Source of the DNA: MWEI01 sp964600235
Lineage (GTDB): Bacteria > Desulfobacterota > Desulfomonilia > UBA1062
Reading direction: 5' to 3'
Assembly: GCA_964600235.1 (NCBI GenBank)
Contig: CAZRIV010000013.1
Location: 62,001 to 126,000, forward strand
DNA: 64,000 bases
The position numbers and the translations under genes are program-made. The notes beneath the pieces were generated by a model that saw only the letters and a program-made list of their open reading frames with translations, had not been told where the DNA came from and ran no database searches. Positions 26,731 to 35,133 of this stretch are shown here, one piece after another. Positions within the stretch are counted from its first letter, which is position 1, and each line of letters begins with the position of its first letter.

Positions 26731-26772
26731 TAAATGAGGGTGTGGACTCAATTGAGTCCACACCCTCATTTA
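26731..26772. terminator. Bidirectional terminator, 42-base perfect palindrome
   Basis: Every base from 26731 to 26751 pairs with 26752 to 26772, giving a 21-base uninterrupted inverted repeat with A/T-rich flanks on both sides. It lies between the convergent acyl-CoA synthetase and dehydrogenase genes and can terminate both. Confidence 0.9.
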
Positions 26773-26777
26773 ATAAT

Positions 26778-28643
26778 TTACGAGGAAAAACTTTCCTCCG
26801 GTATATCCATTAAAGACATGTCCTCACTCCTGATGGCCTTTACAGCCGCATCCACCTCCGGGAGAATGTTCCTGATGAAATATTGTGCACATGCGATCTT
26901 ACCCAGATAGAATGCAATGTCCTTGTTCGTCTTTGCCAGGTTAGCCACTGCCGCCTTGTCCAGAGGGTCTACTCCGTTTTGTTCGACAATAGTATTAAGT
27001 CTTTGTTTTGCTATGCCTGCCTGCCAGAAGAGGAACCATCCGGATACTACCTTTCCCATCAACATGAGGAAGGGGTAAGCATTGTTAATGGGCACAAGAA
27101 ACTTTCCTTCCTTGCCACAATTGCCAAAATAGAGACCGATGTCTGCCAAGGCATTAACGCTGTCCTGTACCGCCTTGGATAAGTCTTTTAAGCCATCGAT
27201 ATCCTTATACTTAGTTACTGTCGAGGCCATAAGTCCCAGCATACTCATAAAATAAGCGCCCTTCTTCATCCCGAGCTTCCTCCCGACAAGGTCAAGCGCC
27301 TGGATGCCGTTGGCCCCCTCATAGATAGATGCAATTTTTTCATCCCGCATGAATTGCTCAACTGGATACTCACTACAGAAACCATATCCTCCGTAACATT
27401 GCATGGCGTTCTCAGTAACCCTGAATCCGACATCCGATAAATAGGCCTTAACAATCGGGGTAAGTACTTCAGCGTATCCAAGCCACCTATCCTTCTCAGA
27501 ATCATCTTCAGCAATCTTATGCATATCAAAACAATACGCAGTAAAATAGGTTATTGCCCGCATACTTTCGACATTTGACTTCATCCATAACAGCATCCTT
27601 CTAACATCCGGGTGCTGGATAATGGGAACCCGAGGCGCTTCGGGGTTTTTCATTTCCATGAGGGAAGACCCCTGGAGCCTCTGCTTTGTATACTGCAGTG
27701 CATGCAGGTAGGCTATGGATGCGCTACAGAGTCCCTGCAGGCCAACTGCAAGCCTGGCTTCATTCATCATCTGGAACATGATCTTCATTCCCTGACGTTC
27801 CTCACCAAGCAATTCTGCATAGCAGTTATTGTTATCACCAAAATTAATGAGGCACGTGGCACTGCCGTGGATACCCATCTTTTCTTCAATCTTTGCAATT
27901 TCATAGTCATTTCGTCTGCCAAGGGTACCATCCTTGTTGACAAGGTATTTGGGTACTATGAATATTGAAATTCCCTTCGTGCCGGCAGGATCGCCTTCAA
28001 TCCTTGCAAGTACTGGATGGATTACATTCTCCACCATGTCCTGGTCCCCGCCGGTTATGAAGATCTTTGTGCCCTGAATTTTAAAGGTTCCGTCGGGCTG
28101 TCGGATCGCCTTGGTGCTCAGATTGCCCACATCTGTACCTGCATTGGGCTCTGTGAGTGCCATGGTTCCCCCCCATTTACCCTGGACCATCTTTTCCATG
28201 TATTTCTTCTTTTGGGCTTCGGTCCCATAAGCTAGGACAAGGTGAGCTGCACCTTCAGTAGCGAACGGATACGCAATGAAGGCGAAGTTGTGATAAAACC
28301 ACTCGATGGCAGCATATTTGACGCTTTCCGGAATCCCCTGGCCGCCCTGATCGGGGGGAAATGACATGCCAACCCACCCACCTTCGCAAAATAGCTTGTA
28401 AACCTTATGAAAACACTTCGGCACATGAACCTGGCCATCAATGAGCCTACAACCCTCCCTGTCTCCCTCTGCAAGTGTGGGCAGAATCTCCTCCTCGGCT
28501 ATCTTCCGGGCCTCGCTAAGGATCATATTAAATGTTTCCTTAGAGAATTCTGAGTACTTCGGGTACTCACAGACTTTTTCAACCCCGAGCATTTCATAAA
28601 GAACAAACTGCTGATCCCTATCATCTAAAATCAGACTTGCCAC
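26778..28643 (-). CDS. Acyl-CoA dehydrogenase, long (about 600-residue) type
   Basis: FAD enzyme for the first oxidation step of beta-oxidation. Features: ALTEPNAGTD and the FITGGDQD FAD/substrate loops, EKMGIHGSAT, the QCYGGYGF segment and the catalytic glutamate in IYEGANGIQALDL. It has the extra C-terminal helical domain of the roughly 600-residue ACAD class. The open frame begins at ATG 28661, but GAGGGGGG followed by a 6-base gap favours GTG at 28643, giving 621 residues. ETF genes are not adjacent. Confidence 0.92.
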   Translation of the reverse strand: MASLILDDRDQQFVLYEMLGVEKVCEYPKYSEFSKETFNMILSEARKIAEEEILPTLAEGDREGCRLIDGQVHVPKCFHKVYKLFCEGGWVGMSFPPDQGGQGIPESVKYAAIEWFYHNFAFIAYPFATEGAAHLVLAYGTEAQKKKYMEKMVQGKWGGTMALTEPNAGTDVGNLSTKAIRQPDGTFKIQGTKIFITGGDQDMVENVIHPVLARIEGDPAGTKGISIFIVPKYLVNKDGTLGRRNDYEIAKIEEKMGIHGSATCLINFGDNNNCYAELLGEERQGMKIMFQMMNEARLAVGLQGLCSASIAYLHALQYTKQRLQGSSLMEMKNPEAPRVPIIQHPDVRRMLLWMKSNVESMRAITYFTAYCFDMHKIAEDDSEKDRWLGYAEVLTPIVKAYLSDVGFRVTENAMQCYGGYGFCSEYPVEQFMRDEKIASIYEGANGIQALDLVGRKLGMKKGAYFMSMLGLMASTVTKYKDIDGLKDLSKAVQDSVNALADIGLYFGNCGKEGKFLVPINNAYPFLMLMGKVVSGWFLFWQAGIAKQRLNTIVEQNGVDPLDKAAVANLAKTNKDIAFYLGKIACAQYFIRNILPEVDAAVKAIRSEDMSLMDIPEESFSS

Positions 28644-29051
28644 AGGTAACCCCCCTCTCATTCATTTTTCATGCAAGTATTTGTTTTTAAACATATCATC
28701 AAATGGTTACAATTTATATAATTTCTTAACTGTATCTATTCAACTATCTTATTGCAGATCTTACTATCCGACAACTCACCATTTAATATTCATTGATCTG
28801 ATACTTGAATCAAGTATTATTTTAATAAAAATAGAGAGTTCAAAGATATTACAATTCTCACCTTTGGTTATCCGTTACAAATTACAACAATAATTTTTTT
28901 CATGAAAACCATTCGTGTAGCGTATCCTATTGACAACCAGCACGTCTAATTATCAATATAGTCTATTCATGTCTTTGATTTTTCATATATAATCAAAAAA
29001 AGAAGCCGGGTTAATCCCCCGGCTTCTTCTCAATATTTTCGCATTTGAGTC
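28644..29051. other. Intergenic region upstream of acyl-CoA dehydrogenase
   Basis: About 400 strongly AT-rich bases that should contain the dehydrogenase promoter. A perfect dyad ATACTTG-AAT-CAAGTAT at 28801-28817 is a candidate operator. The porin terminator lies at its right end. No gene is supported. Confidence 0.45.
29000..29028 (-). terminator. Rho-independent terminator of the porin gene
   Basis: Eleven-base GC-rich stem AAGAAGCCGGG / CCCGGCTTCTT with a 7-base loop. On the minus strand it is followed by a run of seven T, so it terminates the porin gene. Confidence 0.93.
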
Positions 29052-30212
29052 TTAGAAATCAAGCTGCCATTTAGCTCCAAAATATGTTGCAGAACCCTCA
29101 TCGACACCGGATGCATCGTCCATATAATCGATCACACCAATTTCAGGTGTAACTGAGAGTTTTGCTCCATTCCCTTCTGCTATCGGGATCACTGCCTGCG
29201 CATAGAAGGTCTGTGCATCGTCTTTCTCTGCCCCACTCACATCCAACTCTGACTGTACATATCCATAACCCGCCTCAACAGTCATCTTCTGAAGGTTAGC
29301 ACCGACAACAACGGCAAAACCCATGTCATCATCATCTGTGAGATGTCCAGTTGTATCAAGTTGAGCACCAGCAGCATTTGCCTGGTTGAGACCCAACTGT
29401 TTGCCATTACGTGCCATCCAAACCATTGCATTGGCATAAACCGGATTAAGCGTTACTCCACCATTTAGACCAAGGGCATAGGCGCTCACGGTCTCTTCAA
29501 AACTGTTATTGATATCCTCATACTTTACCTTATATGAGTTGAACCCGCAAAAGGCATCAGCAAAATATTTATCTGTGGCCATGCTGTATTTCAGCTCAAG
29601 GTGAGGTATAAGGACTTCTGTCTCTGACACTAACACTGTTTCACCATCAGCCTCTGGCAAACCGCATGTATCTGCACCAATGTTCTTAACAAGCGCTACC
29701 TGAAGTCCCTTATAGCTGATCTTCACCTGAGGGACTCGGCTCTCGTCTATAATGCCAAAGCCAGCCATGTCGTTATCCCATGAAAAGACCTGGTTGCTGT
29801 TCCCCCAGTCTCCCAGCGGAGCATAATCCTGTCCCCAGAGGATCGTGATGTCGTTGAAGGCGTAGGTTCCGTAAAGCAGACGATTTCTCAAACCACTTTC
29901 AGTTACTCCAATTTCTACCCTGCCCCCGAAATCACCCTTTTTCACTCTTGCACCGAAACGGGAGTTTCCAGCAAGCGCCCACTGTGTTGTCGTGGAATCG
30001 GGGCCAGAAAGGTCAGTCAACCCATAACTGTCATTGAATTCATCGTCTGATGATTGATAGAAGGTGGCAACCCGGGCACTTCCATAAAACGACCATGCTC
30101 CTATCGTGTCTTCCAATGCCTTGACCCGCTCTTCTACCGTTGCAGCAAAAGCATGAGCGGATAACACGAATACCAAACCTGCTGCCAGCAAGAATCCTAT
30201 AAATTTCCTCAT
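29052..30212 (-). CDS. Outer-membrane porin
   Basis: 386-residue beta-barrel protein. Signal peptide MRKFIGFLLAAGLVFVLSAH with cleavage near AFA-A. A short helix follows (EERVKALEDTIGAW), then alternating amphipathic strands: FYGSARVATFYQS, FGARVKKGDFGGRVEIGV, LLYGTYAFNDITILWGQDY. It ends in Phe (KWQLDF), the BAM recognition signal. It resembles general diffusion porins of Desulfobacterota. GAGGAGG precedes the ATG; a small hairpin (CTCGG/CCGAG) lies in the 5' leader around 30246-30264. Confidence 0.9.
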   Translation of the reverse strand: MRKFIGFLLAAGLVFVLSAHAFAATVEERVKALEDTIGAWSFYGSARVATFYQSSDDEFNDSYGLTDLSGPDSTTTQWALAGNSRFGARVKKGDFGGRVEIGVTESGLRNRLLYGTYAFNDITILWGQDYAPLGDWGNSNQVFSWDNDMAGFGIIDESRVPQVKISYKGLQVALVKNIGADTCGLPEADGETVLVSETEVLIPHLELKYSMATDKYFADAFCGFNSYKVKYEDINNSFEETVSAYALGLNGGVTLNPVYANAMVWMARNGKQLGLNQANAAGAQLDTTGHLTDDDDMGFAVVVGANLQKMTVEAGYGYVQSELDVSGAEKDDAQTFYAQAVIPIAEGNGAKLSVTPEIGVIDYMDDASGVDEGSATYFGAKWQLDF

Positions 30213-30949
30213 ACACTCCTCCTCAGTATTTTTTCTGATCTGCCTCGGCTTTCCTCACCGAGTCCCCTTGTTAAATATTCTTTACTGTATTATCAGCAAT
30301 GAGCCAATTGATTTATTATTAAGTACTCCACTATGTACGGACTGCCGAGTAGCGCCTCTTTCCCAAACATAATATTAATAATCCGTTAATAAGACAGAAC
30401 AAGTACAGAGATTTATTCTTATGTATCAGCAAACATCATACCAAGTATATATTTATTATTAATAACTCATTATATCTTTAGGTTACATGCAGTGTGATCT
30501 AAAATACGAAATTTTTCCGAAAAAACCGCTGCACCCTTGAGACATAATACTCGCTTTTATGCAACACCTTCATGAGTCAAAAACGACTTTCCACGAGCAA
30601 TTTAATTGCAGGAAAACAATCCCTGGATTAAGTAACTCCTTTCATTTGACTTGCGAGATCAACATTTATGTCGGACAGAAGAGAATCGTATTATCAGCTA
30701 GCCTTCATGTCTCAAAAACCTGCACCTTTCACAATCCGATGCGAATACGCACTTGATATGCAATATTGCATCAGTGCAAATATGCCTAAAACTCTGAGCA
30801 GCCTCATCTGCATGACATTAAAAGCTCTTAATGAAAACTATATTGCATCTGAAAGATCATTTTACTCGATTCTGCGAGAGTCAAGTCCCTAATTCCAGGC
30901 AACAATACACTTGTAATATCTAATTTACCACGTGTGGAAATCGGAAACT

Positions 30950-31135
30950 AATTCACCCTCGACTTAAAGTCGAGGGGTTCCACGGCTGCGTTGAATAAAT
31001 TCGACTTATCCAGCCGCTTAAGAAATCATATCGGGGTAAGAATGTTTCAGCACCTTATATCTTTGATTGCTCGTCCCTTGCTAGGGACATCGCTGAAACT
31101 TCCTGTCGCCTTAAGGCGAGGGGTTTCAGCCATCC
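30950..31135 (+). mobile_element. IS200/IS605-like non-autonomous remnant (hairpin pair)
   Basis: Left hairpin: CCCTCGACTT/AAGTCGAGGG (30956-30965, 30967-30976). Right hairpin: GCTGAAAC...GTTTCAGC (31092-31099, 31123-31130) enclosing TCGCCTTAAGGCGA (31106-31119). An inner fold GTCCCT/AGGGAC (31073-31088) is closed by a further GTTTCAGC at 31044. Subterminal hairpins ending in a CGAGGGGTTTC-like string are typical of IS200/IS605 elements and of TnpB omega-RNA scaffolds. No tnpA or tnpB frame remains. Exact ends are not determined. Confidence 0.5.
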
Positions 31136-31348
31136 CCGATGGAGACACTAATATTCAGTCACGTTTGTATAACAAAGAAAGACAATACAATGAGAGATTA
31201 AAAGCCTTACCCGATCATGCCATAGGTATAGAGTTGTGCAGTTGTCTTAATCATATAGTTATATCAAAATCATCCTAGAACTTCTGGCATGATGATTGCT
31301 GATTCAACAATACAAAAATGACTTCATAACAGGACATCCTCCTTTCTG

Positions 31349-31385
31349 AGCTGGCATGAACCAAGACATGCCAGCTTCTTTTGTT
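31349..31385 (+). terminator. Orphan rho-independent terminator
   Basis: Ten-base perfect stem AGCTGGCATG / CATGCCAGCT with an 8-base loop, then TCTTTTGTTT. No believable coding gene on the plus strand ends just before it. Either a small RNA ends here or it is the leftover terminator of a lost gene. Confidence 0.75.
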
Positions 31386-31651
31386 TCACAAACAATATCA
31401 AGCCATGAACGTTATGATAAAATTAAGTTTGTTTTCTCTGTAGTTACCGGCATTATTTCTCAGGAGAGACCTTCGCAGGATGCATAATATACATCAAACT
31501 TATTCCAAGAATTTTATGCCCTTCTGATTGCTTATGGCCTCGGTGCGTGCAAGTCTTCCTTGCCATGATGGTGTTCAAGAGGTATCTTCCGAAAATAGCT
31601 TAGCTCCACTGTTGAATGGATAAATGGACTGATCTTATTAATAACAGGTTT

Positions 31652-32680
31652 TCAGGTTACAAGATCTATCTGCTGGACTGTACCTGCATCTCCTTGTTCG
31701 CTTAGATAAATTCCCGTCCCCTTTATCCTGCCCAAAAGGGTATTCGTTCCTTGTTGACGGAGATCAAATAGGGTTGAACTGTATGATAAATAGATAGCCC
31801 CAATACCAACTTCTTTAAGAGATTGCACTCTGCTCATGCCCTGTTCATCAAATGTCATAATACTGAGCATCTGGTAGGCTTCATCATTTTCATCTATCCA
31901 TTTATTCCCATCTGAATCAAACCCTTCCAGTTCATCGAATCCGTTCCCCGTGTTGGGCCCAAATAATTCGGCACCATCATTAACCAGGCCATCGTCATTC
32001 AAGTCGATTGTAAGAAATCCACTACCTGGCCTTAAGACGGAGATCTGTTCCTCTTTGCCGTCCGAATCCAGGTCGAAGGCGAACTTCTTTCCGGAGAGTT
32101 CAATTGGACCACCGCTCAAATTTATTACCAAAGGATCTGTTAATGCATCCCCTGCCCTTATTGTCAGACTGTTCTTTTCTATATACTCCCTACTCATATC
32201 AAGACGGAGTGAAACCTCGAATTCCTTTCCATCAGAGGTCATAACAATCCCTCTCGCAGAAAAACTCAGATCCTCATTTTCCCGATGTACCTGCTCACTA
32301 TCTATCTCAAGCCCCCATCCCTGACGATCACTTTCTGCTCCCCTTACATTTCCCGGTCTTCCTTGGGGGGCACTATCTGTTCCGTTATCATCGCCATCAA
32401 CTTCATCACGACGCACGACTCGGACCTTCCGGCCCGACAGGAGTTCTGCAATAAGCTTCTCAATGCTTACATAAAACTCGCTAGAAGGGTCCAGGCCCTC
32501 CATCTCGTTTCCACAAGAACAGCTCTCTGTACTTGATTTTGCCGCTTGTGAGATGCTGACTGTATCTTGAGCACTAGTCTGTTTTGAATTGATCCAAACC
32601 CTGACAGATGTACTTGCCTCATCTATTATTGAATGAGACCTCTTTGAATTCATCGTGATTTGAGCATCGTTTATTATCAT
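31652..32680 (-). CDS. EF-hand-like calcium-binding protein of unknown function
   Basis: 342 residues, no signal peptide. A Ser/Thr-rich N terminus and a charged middle precede a C-terminal domain with calcium-loop-like repeats: FDLDSDGKEEQ, IDLNDDGLVNDGAELFG, NGFDELEGFDSDGNKWIDEND. It ends with LGRIKGTGIYLSEQGDAGTV, a tail I recognise from a widespread family of uncharacterised bacterial proteins bearing these D-x-D-x-D-G repeats. Role unknown; secretion by a non-Sec route or a cytosolic calcium role are both possible. Stands alone. Confidence 0.75.
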   Translation of the reverse strand: MIINDAQITMNSKRSHSIIDEASTSVRVWINSKQTSAQDTVSISQAAKSSTESCSCGNEMEGLDPSSEFYVSIEKLIAELLSGRKVRVVRRDEVDGDDNGTDSAPQGRPGNVRGAESDRQGWGLEIDSEQVHRENEDLSFSARGIVMTSDGKEFEVSLRLDMSREYIEKNSLTIRAGDALTDPLVINLSGGPIELSGKKFAFDLDSDGKEEQISVLRPGSGFLTIDLNDDGLVNDGAELFGPNTGNGFDELEGFDSDGNKWIDENDEAYQMLSIMTFDEQGMSRVQSLKEVGIGAIYLSYSSTLFDLRQQGTNTLLGRIKGTGIYLSEQGDAGTVQQIDLVT

Positions 32681-33322
32681 ATTTTGCCTGTAATCATTAT
32701 CATCGGCAGTTCAAGCACATTGCTCAAGGAATGCTATATGAAGCCCCCTGCTCAAGTTCATAATCATGGCTGAGAAACGCTGAAGATCCAGTTCTGACAT
32801 GTCATGGACACTTTCAGCATGATCTTAGATTGTCCCCGAAGAGCCCATGACATGTTAGCGCAAGTCTGGTCTCCCCTCACCGCAGTGACTTCCTCAGTTA
32901 TGAAAGGGTCTCACGCATATACTCAAAAAGAAGCCCTAAAAAGGACACCTCGATCATACCCGGATTCCTCTTTGTTGAAGTCATTAACTGAATCTGTTGA
33001 AAAACCCTGGCACGCTCAAAACTATCAAAATTAGAACATCAAATCAGTAGCCTCGATCAACATATTTCAAACGTCGAGTATTCTGTGAGGCCGTATTTTC
33101 TGCAGCCTTTCATCCATTTGGTTTTTCAACAATCTCACTGAATATCTACAACGCTACTGAGAGCAAAGATCTAGGATATTTTCTCTCGTGTTGGGCGTAT
33201 TCTCCTTGTCATTTCTATACAATACATAATAGAGGTTACTTCAGTATGACCTCAGAGAACCGTCCACATTCATTCATAATCCTGACAGGAGAACCCTTGT
33301 TGACTAGAGGAGGCATCTAACA
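32681..33322. other. Intergenic region, nothing recognised
   Basis: About 640 bases between the divergent EF-hand-like gene and cutA. A 76-codon frame at 32804-33034 lacks a ribosome site and protein-like composition. GAGGAGG just before cutA is the only clear signal. Confidence 0.5.
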
Positions 33323-33646
33323 ATGAACGACCATGTCACCTATTGTGTTGTTTTCTGCACATGCCCGACTGAAGAGCATGCAGAGAAGATTGCCAGATCA
33401 ATCATAAAAGAGAACCTTGCAGCATGTGTTCAAATAAGCCCCATAAGGAGCTTCTATAAATGGAAAGGGGAAATCTGCAGAGATGAAGAGCATATTCTCT
33501 CAATAAAGACAAAATCAGTCTTGTACAAAGATATTGAAGTATTCATCGCAAAAAACCATCCCTATGAGATACCTGAGATCGTTATGATACCCATAATAGG
33601 AGGGCTGGAAAATTATTTCACCTGGATTGACAGCGTCTGCAGGTAA
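33323..33646 (+). CDS. cutA: CutA divalent-cation tolerance protein
   Basis: 107-residue trimeric PII-like fold protein linked to copper/divalent metal tolerance. Family features: VVFCTCPTEEHAEKIARSI, ENLAACVQI, SFYKWKGEI and the C-terminal NHPYEIPEIVMIPI. GAGGAGG lies about 10 bases before the ATG. The gene appears monocistronic. Confidence 0.93.
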   Translation: MNDHVTYCVVFCTCPTEEHAEKIARSIIKENLAACVQISPIRSFYKWKGEICRDEEHILSIKTKSVLYKDIEVFIAKNHPYEIPEIVMIPIIGGLENYFTWIDSVCR

Positions 33647-33779
33647 TTTTCATCTCCCGGCCCTGTAATTCTGGATGGTTTGTTTCTTGACACACATGGC
33701 CCGTTCCCGTATCTTTGAACACATTATTATTGTACATTTTCATGGATAAGACAATGATTCGATCTCATACAGGCAGCCT

Positions 33780-34529
33780 ATGATCGTAAGCTTCGTCCAG
33801 ACCAAAGGGGGCACGGGCAAAAGCACGCTCGCATTGAACATAGCCTTCTCCAGACATATTAACAATATGTTCAAATCCATTGCTCTGGTTGAATTGGACC
33901 CCCAGGGAACGCTCAGGACCTGGTGGGATGAAAGGTCGGAAGTAGGACGAAAGACTGATAATATATCATTTCACCATATATCCAGCTCTCAGAAAGAGGT
34001 CTTTGCAGATGGCATAAGGTCGATTTCCGCCCACAACGATCTCATCGTAATGGATATACCCGGCGAAAGTACAGGCAAGCTCCATACACGCTTTGCCTGC
34101 GCGGTATCGGACCTTGTCGTCATTCCCATGAGGACTTCTACCAACGATGAGGCGGCCTTTGCAGATAATCTCTACCCCATCATCAAAGAGGTTATTAAGA
34201 TCGACCCAAAAAGGAACGGGAACTTCCATATCCTTCCGTCTTTTACCCACCCAAAGGCCAACAAAACCACTATTGCAGAATATTTTAACGCGATCCTGCC
34301 ACAGAATGTGAGGTGTTTAAACACCGCCTATCCGGAGAGATCCGTGTATGAGAACTTCAACCGTGAAGGAAACACCCTGGATGAGTATTCCTTATCAGTA
34401 AGATCAAATAAACGGCATCACAATCAGTCTCTCCTGGCAATCAGCGACATGGAGGAGATCGCAAAAACCATCATCACCTTGTTGGAGAATGGATATGGCA
34501 CTCCCCAAAAAAAGAAAAAGACTGGATGA
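33780..34529 (+). CDS. Orphan ParA/MinD-family ATPase
   Basis: 249-residue deviant-Walker ATPase. Walker A is QTKGGTGKST at 7-16 with signature Lys9 and catalytic Lys14; Walker A' is VELDPQG and Walker B is LIVMDIPG. Such proteins form ATP dimers on DNA or membrane and position plasmids, chemoreceptor arrays, carboxysomes or other cargo. No ParB, parS, MinCE, FlhF/FleN or cellulose genes are adjacent. Instead it overlaps by 35 bases a small disordered protein with a basic N terminus. The cargo is unknown. Confidence 0.9.
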   Translation: MIVSFVQTKGGTGKSTLALNIAFSRHINNMFKSIALVELDPQGTLRTWWDERSEVGRKTDNISFHHISSSQKEVFADGIRSISAHNDLIVMDIPGESTGKLHTRFACAVSDLVVIPMRTSTNDEAAFADNLYPIIKEVIKIDPKRNGNFHILPSFTHPKANKTTIAEYFNAILPQNVRCLNTAYPERSVYENFNREGNTLDEYSLSVRSNKRHHNQSLLAISDMEEIAKTIITLLENGYGTPQKKKKTG

Positions 34530-34959
34530 AAATCATGTAGTCTCAAGCAGGAAGAATGACAGGCCTCTCTCCTCCGAGCATGACAAATCTTCAACCGAAG
34601 AAGCAGACTACCCAAAAGGCTCCTCATCCAGAAACGACCAGGTTATCAAGGCATTTGAAATAGTAGAACATATCGAGCAAGTACATGGGAATGTCGTGGA
34701 AGATGGTAGGAAACCAACAAGCGCATCATCACAGTGCCAGGCAGACCCTCAGGAGCCTATGGACCAGGAAGATGTGAAATGGAGTGTATCTCTCGCTTCT
34801 TTCCCAGAGAGCGATACGAAAAATCTTCTCACATCAGGACAGAACAATAATTCCATACCTGTGATTGAGGTGAAGTTTAAAATACCGTCTTTCTTATGGA
34901 AGATACCCGTCCTCAGAGGCCTTATTGAAATCATTCTCACAAGATTTTCGAAAGGGTAA
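34495..34959 (+). CDS. Disordered ParA-partner candidate with basic N terminus
   Basis: 154 residues starting MALPKKRKRLDENH. The start at 34495 is set by GGAG seven bases upstream; an in-frame ATG lies two codons earlier. After the basic patch comes a Ser/Glu/Asp/Gln-rich region predicted to be disordered, and the protein ends with a hydrophobic/amphipathic stretch (PSFLWKIPVLRGLIEIILTR). ParA partners such as ParB and McdB use a short basic N-terminal segment to stimulate the ATPase, so this is a plausible cognate activator/adaptor (inference). The C-terminal helix could bind a membrane or cargo. I do not recognise a family. Confidence 0.7.
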   Translation: MALPKKRKRLDENHVVSSRKNDRPLSSEHDKSSTEEADYPKGSSSRNDQVIKAFEIVEHIEQVHGNVVEDGRKPTSASSQCQADPQEPMDQEDVKWSVSLASFPESDTKNLLTSGQNNNSIPVIEVKFKIPSFLWKIPVLRGLIEIILTRFSKG

Positions 34960-35133
34960 TTGCTGTTGCATCCGATCCTCTCAGCCACGAAATGGTCGTT
35001 CAAAAAAAGAATCATTATCTCATATCGATTAATGAGTATCCGCCGAAATGACCTTTGATCTATCCTTTCGTTGTATTTTACCGAAAGAATTGCTATAAAG
35101 CGCTCACATTATGAACTCACTGGCCGGACTTCC

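Larger units (their letters stand above)
30213..31651. other. Gene-poor region between porin and EF-hand-like protein
   Basis: About 1.4 kb. It holds the porin promoter at the left, an IS200/IS605-like hairpin pair at 30950-31135 and an isolated terminator at 31349-31376. Open frames of 65-95 codons here (for example 30991-31278) have no recognisable protein character or ribosome site and are not called genes. Confidence 0.5.

Noticed and set aside
30991..31278. 95-codon plus-strand open frame
   Set aside because: It runs through the IS605-like hairpins, has no ribosome site and no protein-like pattern.
32804..33034. 76-codon plus-strand open frame
   Set aside because: No ribosome site and no domain or composition resembling a protein; most likely chance.
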